From: Lachnospiraceae bacterium UBA7225
GTDB taxonomy: Bacteria > Bacillota > Clostridia > Lachnospirales > Lachnospiraceae
NCBI GenBank assembly: GCA_002473385.1
Contig: DKTR01000126.1
Span: forward strand, 639-12,732
Direction: 5' to 3'
DNA length: 12,094 bases
The position numbers and the translations under genes were made by a program. A model generated the notes under the pieces. It had not been told where the DNA came from. It did not search any database and was given only the letters and a program-made list of their open reading frames with translations. Shown piece after piece: positions 1-8,030 of this stretch. Position 1 is the first letter of the stretch. Every line of letters begins with the position of its first letter.

Positions 1-1
1 G

Positions 2-1279
2 CTGTACAACATTGTGGACAGAATCTATATAGGGCATATACCGGAGGCCGGAGCGTCCGCGCTTACCGGTGTGGGGCTGTTTCTTCCTATATTAATGATG
101 ATTAACGCCTTTGCCATGCTGACCGGTTCCGGCGGCGCGCCCAGGGCGGCCATTGCCATGGGAAGAAATGACAAGGAAAATGCGCGGAAGATACTGGGAA
201 ACTGTTTTTCCGTATTGATGATTTTTGCCGTTATATTGACATTTTTGTTTTATACTTTTGCACCTCAGCTTTTACGGCTTTTCGGGGCAAGCGACGTGAC
301 ATTGCCGTATGCCCTGTCTTACGCCCGTATTTATATTCTGGGAACAGTTTTCGTGATGATAGTGATGGGGATGAATCCCTTTATCACCACGCAGGGATTT
401 GCGAAAATCAGTATGATGACGACGGTCATCGGCGCTGTGATTAATATTATCCTGGATCCGGTTTTTATTTTTATTTTCGGAATGGGAGTGAGGGGCGCTG
501 CTCTTGCCACAGTTCTGAGCCAGGCGGTCGGAGCGGTGTGGATTCTGCGTTTTCTGACAGGAAACCAGACTACGCTTCATTTGAGGAAATGCAATATGAA
601 GCTGATGCCGGGCATTATTGGTCCGTGCCTTGCCCTGGGAATCTCTACTTTTGTCATGCTGTCCACGGAAAGTCTGCTGTCTGTCAGCTTTACCTCCAGC
701 CTGTCGCGCTACGGCGGCGATCTGGCAGTTGGGGCAATGACGATCATCAATAGCGTAAGCCAGCTTGTCAGCATGCCGGTGCAGGGCATCTGCCAGGGTG
801 GACAGCCGATCATCAGCTACAACTTTGGAGCGGGAAAGACAGAGCGCGTGAAGAAAGCGTTCTTCCTGCAGTTCCGTGTCTGTGTAACATTTACAATTGT
901 ATTCTGGGCGGCGCTGATGCTGGCACCCCAGATTTTTGCCGGAATTTTTACCGGGGACGCTGAACTGGTATCCTATGCTACCTGGGCAATGCGTATTTAT
1001 ATGGCAGGCATTTTTTCCAATGGCTTTCAGATGTGCTGTCAGCAGAGCTTCATGGCGCTTGGACAGGCAAAAATCAGCCTGCTGCTTGCCTGTCTGCGAA
1101 AGCTGATTCTGCTGATCCCGCTCATTTTCATCCTGCCCCTGCTTTTCGCGGACAAGGTATTTGCTGTGTTTCTCGCTGAACCGGTCAGTGATATCCTGGC
1201 GGCGACTGTCACAACAATTGCCTTTATGACACGGTTTAATAAAATACTCCGGCATGGCGCGGGGCGTGTAGCAAAATAG
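2..1279 (+). CDS. MATE-family multidrug/cation antiporter, 5'-truncated by the window edge
   Basis: The reading frame is open from base 2, and its first codons read LYNIVDRIYIGH, the conserved first-helix signature of Firmicutes MATE (NorM/DinF-like) exporters. The true start therefore lies left of the window and the GTG at 14 is an internal Val. The 425 residues seen are near the usual 440-460, so only about 20-35 N-terminal residues are missing. Alternating hydrophobic stretches run the whole length, as expected for 12 membrane helices in two homologous halves. The second half has a typical motif, QGICQGGQPIISYNFGA, matching the first-half TQGFAKISM region in position. MATE proteins expel drugs or metabolites using Na+ or H+ gradients across the plasma membrane; the substrate here cannot be told. 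The gene ends in TAG and is followed within 15 bp by a terminator hairpin. It is probably unrelated to the operon further right. Confidence 0.95.
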   Translation: MYNIVDRIYIGHIPEAGASALTGVGLFLPILMMINAFAMLTGSGGAPRAAIAMGRNDKENARKILGNCFSVLMIFAVILTFLFYTFAPQLLRLFGASDVTLPYALSYARIYILGTVFVMIVMGMNPFITTQGFAKISMMTTVIGAVINIILDPVFIFIFGMGVRGAALATVLSQAVGAVWILRFLTGNQTTLHLRKCNMKLMPGIIGPCLALGISTFVMLSTESLLSVSFTSSLSRYGGDLAVGAMTIINSVSQLVSMPVQGICQGGQPIISYNFGAGKTERVKKAFFLQFRVCVTFTIVFWAALMLAPQIFAGIFTGDAELVSYATWAMRIYMAGIFSNGFQMCCQQSFMALGQAKISLLLACLRKLILLIPLIFILPLLFADKVFAVFLAEPVSDILAATVTTIAFMTRFNKILRHGAGRVAK

Positions 1280-1293
1280 AATATATATGCAGA

Positions 1294-1321
1294 AAAAGAG
1301 TCACCCGGTGGTGGCTCTTTT
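1294..1321. terminator. Bidirectional intrinsic terminator between convergent genes
   Basis: A 12-position stem, AAAAGAGTCACC (1294-1305) with GGTGGCTCTTTT (1310-1321), closes on a CGGT loop. Eleven pairs are Watson-Crick and one is a T/G wobble. The stem is A-rich on the left and T-rich on the right, so it gives a U-tract on either strand. It lies 15 bp after the MATE stop and overlaps the last two bases of the minus-strand HTH gene, so it can terminate both. Confidence 0.8.
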
Positions 1322-1622
1322 AGAATTTCTGAATCAGTTCTAAAATCAGTTTTCTTTTGTCAGGCTCCATTGTCTGCAGCTTTTTAGCTGCATCCAGTAT
1401 ATCTTTACTTTGAATCTCCTCTGTATGGAAAAATTCTCCCGGTGTAATGTCAAAATAATCGCAGATGTAAAAAAATGCGGTCATGGATGGCATCATTTTC
1501 CGGTTTTCTATCCTATTAATATAAGATTCATTTTGACCGATCGACAAACTCATGTCTCTTGCTGAGACACCTTTTTCCATCCGAAGTTCTGTCAGCCTTT
1601 TGCAAAAGCTTTCTTCATACAT
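1320..1622 (-). CDS. XRE/Cro-type helix-turn-helix transcriptional regulator
   Basis: This is a 100-residue protein with an HTH_3-type domain at about residues 8-62. The recognition-helix region has the usual Q-N-E-S-Y-I-N-R-I-E-N arrangement, and the tail of the domain ends in ITPGEFF, a common ending of this fold in Clostridia. Residues 68-100 are a short, charged helical tail, perhaps for dimerisation; there is no ligand or protease domain. The start is ATG (complement of 1620-1622), supported by a strong AAGGAGG ribosome binding site on the minus strand at 1630-1636, 7 nt away. The gene is divergent from the ATPase-led operon and shares its 148-bp upstream region. By position it may regulate itself and that operon; this is inference, and many such small XRE proteins control unrelated genes. 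Confidence 0.93.
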   Translation of the reverse strand: MYEESFCKRLTELRMEKGVSARDMSLSIGQNESYINRIENRKMMPSMTAFFYICDYFDITPGEFFHTEEIQSKDILDAAKKLQTMEPDKRKLILELIQKF

Positions 1623-1770
1623 TAAAATACCTCCTTGTTAGATAGTATTGTAATGCTTTACTGTGCGAAAAATGAGACTTAATAAATCGTATTAAAAGTT
1701 ATAATATAGATTTAAAAGTCTTACATGAAATTAGTATGTCAAAAAAAGAAAAATTGGAAAGGGATTGTAG
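1623..1770. promoter_or_regulatory. Divergent intergenic control region between HTH gene and ATPase operon
   Basis: This 148-bp gap is markedly AT-rich. On the plus strand TATAAT (1700-1705) is a perfect -10 hexamer about 65 nt before the ATPase start, but no convincing -35 sits 16-18 bp upstream, which fits an activated or regulated promoter. On the minus strand TACAAT (complement of 1647-1652) is a possible -10 for the HTH gene, also without a good -35. An imperfect inverted repeat, GACTTAATAAAT (1676-1687) and ATTTAAAAGTC (1710-1720), flanks the plus-strand -10 box and is a candidate operator. The ATPase ribosome binding site is GGAAAGGGA (1756-1764), weaker than its neighbours. Confidence 0.5.
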
Positions 1771-4700
1771 ATGAAACAGGACTTGATTGCAAAAGAACAG
1801 CAGGAATTGCTCGTTGATGGGCTTGCCTATGCAGACCGTTTCATTAACAGACAATATCTTTCAAACATTGACGTTCACATGGTAAAGAAACCGGAAGAGG
1901 ATTACCGCCAGATCCGCCTGTACCATATTACCAAGCTTATTTTTGATATGGAGGAAAATACAAACGACAAGCTTATCAGTGTATATGGGGCGCTTAACAG
2001 TATTCAGTCAGCGGTACTGCTTCTGGTGCATTCTATGAAAGACCGGGTGAATATATATATTGGAACGAGATGTGAACAGAGTTCCACAGCAGGCAGCATT
2101 CTCGGCGAAGCATTGAAGGGGAATTTTGGCGGAAGTGAGCTGCGAAATCTTACCAATACGGAGATTCAGTCGACACTTTCTGAGATGTTATCCGGCAATT
2201 CCGAAAAAAATAATGTTTCATCTGTGACGCTTGTTCCGTCTCTGCGTGATAATGAAAAGGAGCAATTTGTGCAGGGTCTGGAAAAGCTGATTGATTCCAT
2301 GAGTGGAAGGGACTACACAGCGGTTTTTATTGCAGAACCGTTAAGCCATCAGGTGATAGAAGAAAAAAAGCGTGGTTTAGAAGAACTGTACGCGACAATT
2401 TCTCCGTTTTCGGAAACCACTCTTGCATATGGAAATAATGCCAGCCATGCGGTGGCAAACGGAACCTTCCGCTCTTTTGCAGATTCAATTAATCACAGTG
2501 TGACAAACAGTACCAGTGAAAGTGAATCACATACACATACGTCGGGGACAAACGTATCATTTAATTCCGGAAGTCACGACAGCGATTCTTCTTCGGGCTC
2601 CAGTGCAGGGTTTTCCAGCAGCGATTCTTATGGAACCAGCACCACTTTTTCCAATGCTGTAACGAGCGGCAGTACGAAAACCAATACACAGGGAGAAAAT
2701 GAGACGATTACCGATACCATTGGAGAGAGCCGTACCCTGACAATTAAGCATATCAATAAATCGGTGGTGGAGCTGATGGAGCATATTGACCGTCAGCTTG
2801 AACGGATACGGGAATGCGAGTCCTTCGGACTATGGCTGGCAGCGGCATATTTTGTCTCACCCGATATCCAGACAACTGTGATTGGGGCAAGTACACTGCG
2901 GGCACTGCTTGCAGGGGATGATACACAGATCGACCGTGCTTTTATCAATACATGGGATGGTGCAAACTGCCCGCATGTGGGAGATATTCTAAAAAGTATC
3001 TCAAATGGAAAGCACCCGGTAATCCAGCTTCCGCGTGCAAATCAGTATGATGCTCAGAATGTAAAGCCTGCTGTGCTTGTGAGCGGCAAAGAACTGCCAC
3101 TTTTTTTAAGCCTGCCGCATCACTCTGTCCCGGGACTGGTAGTGGATCACATGGCATCCTTCGGGCGGGCTGTATTTAATCCAATGGAAGATGCGGACGC
3201 GGAAAAATTCCCGCTTGGAAATATTCTGCATAAGGGAACGGTGCAGCCAGTGAAGGTGGAGCTAAATCTGGAGGAATTCCGCTCACACTGTTTTATTACG
3301 GGCTCTACAGGCTCCGGAAAATCCAATACCTCGTATCATCTGCTGGAGTCTTTCATCAGACGGCATATTCCTTTTCTGGTAATTGAGCCGGCAAAGGGAG
3401 AGTACAAATTTGCTTTTGGAAACCTTTCAGGAATCAATATTTTCTGGACGAATCCGGCAATGTACCGGCTGCTGCGCTTAAATCCCTTCAGTTTTCCGGA
3501 AGAGATTCACGTTCTGGAGCATATGGACCGTCTGATCGAAATTTTTAATGCCTGCTGGCCGCTGTACTCTGCCATGCCGGCGATTCTGAAAGCGGGCGTA
3601 GAGCGTGCCTACATAAGCTGCGGATGGGATCTGGTACAGTCGCGGCGTTTTGGAACAGGAACAAAGATATTTCCTACTTTCGAAGACCTGCTGCGTGAGC
3701 TCCCGCGCGTTATCGGGGAGTCCAGTTATTCCGCAGATACCAAGGGAGATTATATCGGAGCGCTTGTCACACGCGTCAGCTCCCTTACAAATGGTATTAT
3801 GGGCGGTATTTTCTGTTCACCGTCGGAAATTGCGGACAGTGTGCTGTTTGATGAGAATACGATTGTGGATCTGAGCCGCGTAGGAGCATCGGAAACGAAA
3901 GCGTTAATTATGGGTATTCTGGTGATGAAGCTAAATGAATATCGTATGAGCAAAAGCGGGGGAATGAATCTAAAGCTGCGGCATATTACGGTTCTGGAGG
4001 AAGCGCATAATCTTCTGCGCAGAACAGGTATGGGGCAGTCTGACGAGAGTGCGAATGTTGCTGGAAAGTCGGTGGAAATGATCAGCAATTCTATTGCAGA
4101 GATGCGTACTTACGGAGAAGGATTTATCATTATCGACCAGTCCCCGACAGCGGTAGATATCTCTGCCATCAAAAATACGAACACAAAGATCGTTATGCGT
4201 CTGCCGGAACGTGCCGATTTTGAGACGATTGGAAACGCGTTTGCGCTGGACGAGGAGCAGATCCGGGAGATTGCAAGATTGCGCAGAGGAGCGGCAATTG
4301 TCAGCCAGAGCGGCTGGCTGGAGCCGGTAATGGTGAGTGTCTGCCGCGCTGGAAATACCTATGAAACACCGGTTCAGAAGATGACTGTGCCCGGACGGGA
4401 TGACGGAACAATAGAAAAGGTACTGGATGTGGTACTTGGACAATTTATGAACGCTTTTTTCAACGAGCGTCCGGTGCGAAAGCTATTGGAAGAAAGTAAT
4501 CTTTCTGTAAATCGCAAGGACGATATTCTGACTGAATACCGGCGCATTACGGACAAGGCGGAGCGTGAGGGCGAGGTAATCTGGAGTGACCGTGTGACAT
4601 TTATCGTCCGTGCATCCGGCTGCAGACCGCTTGCAGACATCCGGCCGATCAATATTACGAAGGTAGATGCAAACAATGTGATGAATTATCTGAAATGGAA

Positions 4701-4854
4701 AAAGGACATTATGGTGATGCTCGACCAGTATCTGCTGATTTCTGAAGAAGAGATGAAACAGACAATTGCCAAAGCTTTGTTTAATTATATGGCGAGAGTG
4801 GTGAAAAAACCCTCTTATGCCAGAGCATATCAAATATTAAATAAGAAGGATTAG
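1771..4854 (+). CDS. HerA/VirB4-like (DUF87) P-loop ATPase with large novel N-terminal region
   Basis: This 1027-residue protein has a C-terminal HerA/FtsK-superfamily motor domain. Just before the P-loop, PLGNIL and VKVELNLEEFRSH match the HerA-style beta region. Walker A is GSTGSGKSN (511-519, K517). Walker B is HITVLEEAHNLL (738-749, catalytic E743/E744). FIIIDQSP (785-792) is the sensor strand with Q790, and NTKIVMRL (804-811) carries R810, a likely arginine finger. Such ATPases are usually hexameric and pump DNA or protein. Residues 1-500 match no family I recognise. They include a conspicuous low-complexity Ser/Thr/Asn/Gly stretch at about 230-320, then a predicted helical segment at 325-355. 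Residues 880-1027 are a helical C-terminal tail. No signal peptide or obvious membrane helix is seen, so the protein is probably cytosolic or peripherally membrane-bound. It leads the operon, and its stop lies 2 bp before the next start, implying coupled translation. No nuclease or Sir2 domain is fused or adjacent. Confidence 0.9.
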   Translation: MKQDLIAKEQQELLVDGLAYADRFINRQYLSNIDVHMVKKPEEDYRQIRLYHITKLIFDMEENTNDKLISVYGALNSIQSAVLLLVHSMKDRVNIYIGTRCEQSSTAGSILGEALKGNFGGSELRNLTNTEIQSTLSEMLSGNSEKNNVSSVTLVPSLRDNEKEQFVQGLEKLIDSMSGRDYTAVFIAEPLSHQVIEEKKRGLEELYATISPFSETTLAYGNNASHAVANGTFRSFADSINHSVTNSTSESESHTHTSGTNVSFNSGSHDSDSSSGSSAGFSSSDSYGTSTTFSNAVTSGSTKTNTQGENETITDTIGESRTLTIKHINKSVVELMEHIDRQLERIRECESFGLWLAAAYFVSPDIQTTVIGASTLRALLAGDDTQIDRAFINTWDGANCPHVGDILKSISNGKHPVIQLPRANQYDAQNVKPAVLVSGKELPLFLSLPHHSVPGLVVDHMASFGRAVFNPMEDADAEKFPLGNILHKGTVQPVKVELNLEEFRSHCFITGSTGSGKSNTSYHLLESFIRRHIPFLVIEPAKGEYKFAFGNLSGINIFWTNPAMYRLLRLNPFSFPEEIHVLEHMDRLIEIFNACWPLYSAMPAILKAGVERAYISCGWDLVQSRRFGTGTKIFPTFEDLLRELPRVIGESSYSADTKGDYIGALVTRVSSLTNGIMGGIFCSPSEIADSVLFDENTIVDLSRVGASETKALIMGILVMKLNEYRMSKSGGMNLKLRHITVLEEAHNLLRRTGMGQSDESANVAGKSVEMISNSIAEMRTYGEGFIIIDQSPTAVDISAIKNTNTKIVMRLPERADFETIGNAFALDEEQIREIARLRRGAAIVSQSGWLEPVMVSVCRAGNTYETPVQKMTVPGRDDGTIEKVLDVVLGQFMNAFFNERPVRKLLEESNLSVNRKDDILTEYRRITDKAEREGEVIWSDRVTFIVRASGCRPLADIRPINITKVDANNVMNYLKWKKDIMVMLDQYLLISEEEMKQTIAKALFNYMARVVKKPSYARAYQILNKKD
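2458..2730 (+). repeat. Ser/Thr-rich low-complexity segment inside the ATPase gene
   Basis: This segment encodes roughly residues 230-320 of the ATPase. Runs of Ser, Thr, Asn, Gly and His predominate (for example SSSGSSAGFSSSDSYGTS) and there are almost no large hydrophobics. There is no exact DNA repeat; different serine codons (TCT, TCC, AGC, AGT, TCA, TCG) are used, so the composition looks protein-selected, not a recent DNA expansion. It separates an N-terminal domain of about 220 residues from the region leading into the motor. A flexible linker or interaction/phosphorylation tract is plausible. Confidence 0.6.
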
Positions 4855-4856
4855 CC

Positions 4857-6464
4857 ATGGTACAGGTAACAATTACGTATAATGCATTCCGGGAAGCTAT
4901 GGGGATTACGGCAGATGGAAAACCGCTTACAAATGTGAGCAGGCTGACGCGGTTCCAGTCGGCACCATTCAGAGTATGGTGCAGCGAAATTTTTCCGGCG
5001 GTGTATGAGGAAATGAATGATGATTACAGCCTGCTATATATAGGAAGAAACTGTGAGAGTCACATCCTGGGAAGGGCGGCGGCATCTTATGGTTCCTGCA
5101 GAAGTTTTCAGACGAAGCTGGCTGCAATTCCGGATACGGCGCTTAAACGGCTGCGGAAATTAAACACAATGTGTATGGGCGGGCTGAATTATCAGCGTTT
5201 TACAGTTTCGCTGCCGGTTTATACAAATCTTCCGGCAGCAGAAGCGGAGGAGTTGTTTCAGAAATGTCTTCCTAAGATATGTTTCTGCCGCATTGCGCTT
5301 TCGATCCATACGCTGCAGGAATGGAACAGCGCCAATCCGGCAAAATACAGCTTTGTGCTTCTGCAGCAGCCGGATGAGCGGCTGACCGGGCAGATCACAG
5401 AATATGCCAGAGAAGAAACCTATATTTTATCGGTGGCATCTGCAAATCGATTCCTTGGTGTGGAGAAAATGTGTTATCTGGAGGAAACGACGAAACCGGA
5501 TCTTTCGGCTGTAATCAGAGAGTATCTGGAGCTTGGCTTTTTTGTGGATATTTTAAGGAGGGCACTGGCTGCTATCCAGATTGACGGGAGTCATCCGCAG
5601 TTCCCGGAGATTTCTGCGCTGGATAAAGTAGAGCCGGAGACAATGGCGATCCTGCCGCAGTCAATTGAGTATGGACAGAGCCTGCCGGTTACCTTAAAAA
5701 CAATTCCGGAGGGTTATCCGGTAAAGCCGGTTATCTACCGGATCAGCAATGACAGTATTATTCAGATAAAGGATAACAGGATCACTGCCGTCGGCACAGG
5801 TGAGACAGTCGTTGAGGTGTATCAGGCAGGACAGTCTGTACGTATTGCCAGTGCAAAGATAGTTGCTTACCGGAGAAACAGGATTACAGCATTGTCCCTG
5901 GAAAAGACACAGCTGAAGCTTTGTGTGGGGGATACCTGGCGGCTGAAATTTTCCTGGCAGCCACAGGATGCGGATAATGTGTCGCAGGTACGTTTTCAGT
6001 CGGCGGATGGAACGATTGCGGCAGTAAGGGACGGTGTGTTACAAGCGCGCAAGGCGGGAAATACGATTGTTACGGCAGTGACAGATAATAATGTCAGTGC
6101 AAGATGCCGGGTAACGGTTTATCCGAAACTGGAACGGATCGACGTGAAGCCGGAGCGTGAGAACGTTGCTGTCGGGAAAATGCTTCCAGTTTCCGTGCAG
6201 CGTATTCCGGCGGACGCAGTGCTGGATAATCTTGTATTCCGGGTGGAACCGCCGTATATCGGGCATTATGATATGGGCTTATCTGTTATTGTGGCGGAAA
6301 ATTCCGGAAAAGCAAAGCTGGTAGTGACAGATACGAGAAATTCTGTAAAAACGGAAGCAGATTTCACAGTAACCGGAGCCATTAATGGGGGCGGTATTGG
6401 GAAATGGATCGCTGTTCTGGTGGTAATTCTGGTCATGATAGGATTCATATCCAGATTTTTCTAA
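4857..6464 (+). CDS. Tail-anchored protein with three Big_2-like Ig modules
   Basis: This is a 535-residue protein. Residues 1-240 form a mixed alpha/beta region of unknown family with no signal peptide. Three Ig-like modules of the bacterial Big_2 type follow, at about 253-338, 343-422 and 425-507. The middle one is clearest, with the I-x-x-L-x-L start, an L-x-V-G-D-T turn and the A-A-V-x-D-G-V-L-x-A-x-x-A-G-N-T motif. After a Gly-rich hinge (GGGIG) the only membrane helix is at about 516-532 (KWIAVLVVILVMIGF), ending at the C-terminus in ISRFF. With no N-terminal export signal, the tail-anchor arrangement puts the Ig modules in the cytosol, unlike most Big_2 proteins, which are extracellular. 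The start ATG has AGAAGGA (4844-4850) six bases upstream, inside the end of the ATPase gene. Stop to next start is 24 bp. The role is unknown; a membrane scaffold for the ATPase or chaperone is inferred from context only. Confidence 0.9.
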   Translation: MVQVTITYNAFREAMGITADGKPLTNVSRLTRFQSAPFRVWCSEIFPAVYEEMNDDYSLLYIGRNCESHILGRAAASYGSCRSFQTKLAAIPDTALKRLRKLNTMCMGGLNYQRFTVSLPVYTNLPAAEAEELFQKCLPKICFCRIALSIHTLQEWNSANPAKYSFVLLQQPDERLTGQITEYAREETYILSVASANRFLGVEKMCYLEETTKPDLSAVIREYLELGFFVDILRRALAAIQIDGSHPQFPEISALDKVEPETMAILPQSIEYGQSLPVTLKTIPEGYPVKPVIYRISNDSIIQIKDNRITAVGTGETVVEVYQAGQSVRIASAKIVAYRRNRITALSLEKTQLKLCVGDTWRLKFSWQPQDADNVSQVRFQSADGTIAAVRDGVLQARKAGNTIVTAVTDNNVSARCRVTVYPKLERIDVKPERENVAVGKMLPVSVQRIPADAVLDNLVFRVEPPYIGHYDMGLSVIVAENSGKAKLVVTDTRNSVKTEADFTVTGAINGGGIGKWIAVLVVILVMIGFISRFF

Positions 6465-6473
6465 ATATACATC

Positions 6474-6491
6474 AAGGAGGAGAAAAAAGTG
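6474..6491 (+). promoter_or_regulatory. Strong ribosome binding site fixing a GTG start
   Basis: AAGGAGG (6474-6480) lies 8 bases before GTG (6489-6491). The translated N-terminus MIVGIDLGTT then begins exactly where Hsp70 proteins begin, which fixes this non-ATG start. Confidence 0.85.
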
Positions 6492-8030
6492 ATTGTTGGG
6501 ATTGATTTAGGTACAACTTTTTCTGTGGCGGCGTATGTGGACGATAATGGCACACCGCATGTTATCACGAACCGTGACGGAAAAAATACGACGCCATCCG
6601 TTGTTATGTTTGATGATGGGGAAATTATTGTTGGACAGCAGGCGAAAAATAATGCGCAGCTTGATCCGATGAATGTTTCGCAGTTTGTAAAACGGCAGAT
6701 GGGAAACAAGGACTATTATTTTGAGACTGACGATGGAGAGCGGTATTCAGCGGAGGACATCTCCGCGCGTATTCTAAAGCGCATCCGTGAAGACTGCGAG
6801 AGTGTACTGAACGCAAAGGTAGATCAGGCGGTTATTACCGTTCCGGCGTATTTCAATGATGCGCAGCGTCAGGCGACAATGGATGCGGGCAAAATTGCGG
6901 GACTGGATGTGATGGCGGTTATTAATGAGCCGACGGCTGCCGCGCTTGCCTACGGAGTAATGAAGGATGATCACCAGAAGGTGATGGTTTACGATCTGGG
7001 CGGCGGTACCTTTGATGTCACGATCATTGAGATCAACGAGGGAAAAGTACGGGTGCTTGCTACACACGGTAACCGTAATCTGGGTGGCTTTGATTTTGAT
7101 AACCGCCTGATCAACTATGTCGCAGAGCAGTTTATGGAGCGGACTCAGATCGATATTGAAGATGATGACGAGGCAATGCAGGTTTTAAGAAGCCGCTGTG
7201 AGGAGGCGAAGATCGCACTTTCCAACAGTGAGAAATACCGTGTTTCTATTAGTGCGCAGCGCTGCAAGCCGGAGAAAATAGAAATTACAAGAGCGAAATT
7301 CGAGGAACTGATCCGTAGCCTGATTTTGGAAACAGAGGTCAGTGTTGACATTGCTCTGGAGGAAAGCGGTCTGTCTCCGAGGGATATTGATAAAGTGCTG
7401 CTGGTGGGCGGTTCTACGCGGATCCCTGCAGTGCGGGATTTTATTGCAGCGAAAATGAATACGAATCCATCAGGTGAGCTTAATCCTGATGAAGCAGTTG
7501 CGGTAGGTGCGGCAATTTACGCGAATGATCTGGTAAAGCAGAAGATGCATGGAAATGGAGCGGGCGGCACAGGAACCAGCAGTACAAAAGACAGGGAGAT
7601 ACCGATGCCGGTTATCCAGGACGTAAATTCCCATGGTCTGGGAGTGGTAATCAGCCGGGAAGACGGCACAAAGGGAAATTCTATTATTATTCCGCGTAAC
7701 CAGCCGATACCGGCTACGGCTTCGGAGGTATATGCAACGGTTGTAGATAATCAGACGCAGATTCAGCTTCAGGTGACAGAGGGTGATGACGATGACCTTT
7801 CTTATGTCAATGTCATTGGAACGGCAGAAATTAAAATGAATCCGCACCCGGCAGGTTCACCGGTGCGTGTCGATCTGGGATATGATCAGAATGGAATCGT
7901 TATGGGACGGGTCTATGATCTGGTGGATAATGTTTTTGTAGGCGAAATTGTGATTAAGCGTGACGCTAACATGTCGGAGGAGGAACTGCAGTCGAAGGTT
8001 CAGCGCATCCAGAACGAGGAACTGCAATAA
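6489..8030 (+). CDS. Short Hsp70-family chaperone lacking the C-terminal helical lid
   Basis: This 513-residue protein compares with about 610-640 for housekeeping DnaK. The actin-like ATPase domain is intact: phosphate-1 loop GIDLGTTFS (4-12), FVKRQMG with the conserved catalytic Lys (K68), INEPTAAALAYG (145-156), YDLGGGTFDVT (168-178), NLGGFDFDNRL (197-207) and LVGGSTRIP (305-313). The interdomain segment is atypical: the hydrophobic DVLLLDV linker of DnaK is replaced by a Gly/Ser/Thr-rich spacer (354-367) and MPVIQDV (373-379). A beta substrate-binding domain follows, roughly 380-490 (HGLGVVI, IIIPRNQPIP). The protein then ends after a short charged helix, with no alpha lid and no C-terminal EEVD-like tail. 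ATP-driven client binding is likely, with fast or unlidded exchange as an inference. It is not expected to be the housekeeping dnaK, because grpE, hrcA and a normal dnaJ are absent. The J-like gene follows 167 bp later. Confidence 0.95.
   Translation: MIVGIDLGTTFSVAAYVDDNGTPHVITNRDGKNTTPSVVMFDDGEIIVGQQAKNNAQLDPMNVSQFVKRQMGNKDYYFETDDGERYSAEDISARILKRIREDCESVLNAKVDQAVITVPAYFNDAQRQATMDAGKIAGLDVMAVINEPTAAALAYGVMKDDHQKVMVYDLGGGTFDVTIIEINEGKVRVLATHGNRNLGGFDFDNRLINYVAEQFMERTQIDIEDDDEAMQVLRSRCEEAKIALSNSEKYRVSISAQRCKPEKIEITRAKFEELIRSLILETEVSVDIALEESGLSPRDIDKVLLVGGSTRIPAVRDFIAAKMNTNPSGELNPDEAVAVGAAIYANDLVKQKMHGNGAGGTGTSSTKDREIPMPVIQDVNSHGLGVVISREDGTKGNSIIIPRNQPIPATASEVYATVVDNQTQIQLQVTEGDDDDLSYVNVIGTAEIKMNPHPAGSPVRVDLGYDQNGIVMGRVYDLVDNVFVGEIVIKRDANMSEEELQSKVQRIQNEELQ

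Noticed and set aside
14..16. GTG as start of the MATE gene
   Set aside because: The frame continues upstream with LYNI, which belongs to the conserved first-helix motif, so the start lies outside the window.
272..1255. A 327-codon open frame on the minus strand opposite the MATE gene
   Set aside because: It is a shadow: the MATE frame has clear family motifs throughout, while the antisense product is His/Gln/Arg-rich, lacks a ribosome binding site and resembles no family.
1771..4854. Known HerA-nuclease or HerA-Sir2 defence pair
   Set aside because: No nuclease, Sir2 or DUF4297-like partner is visible next to the ATPase in this window; defence remains only a possibility.
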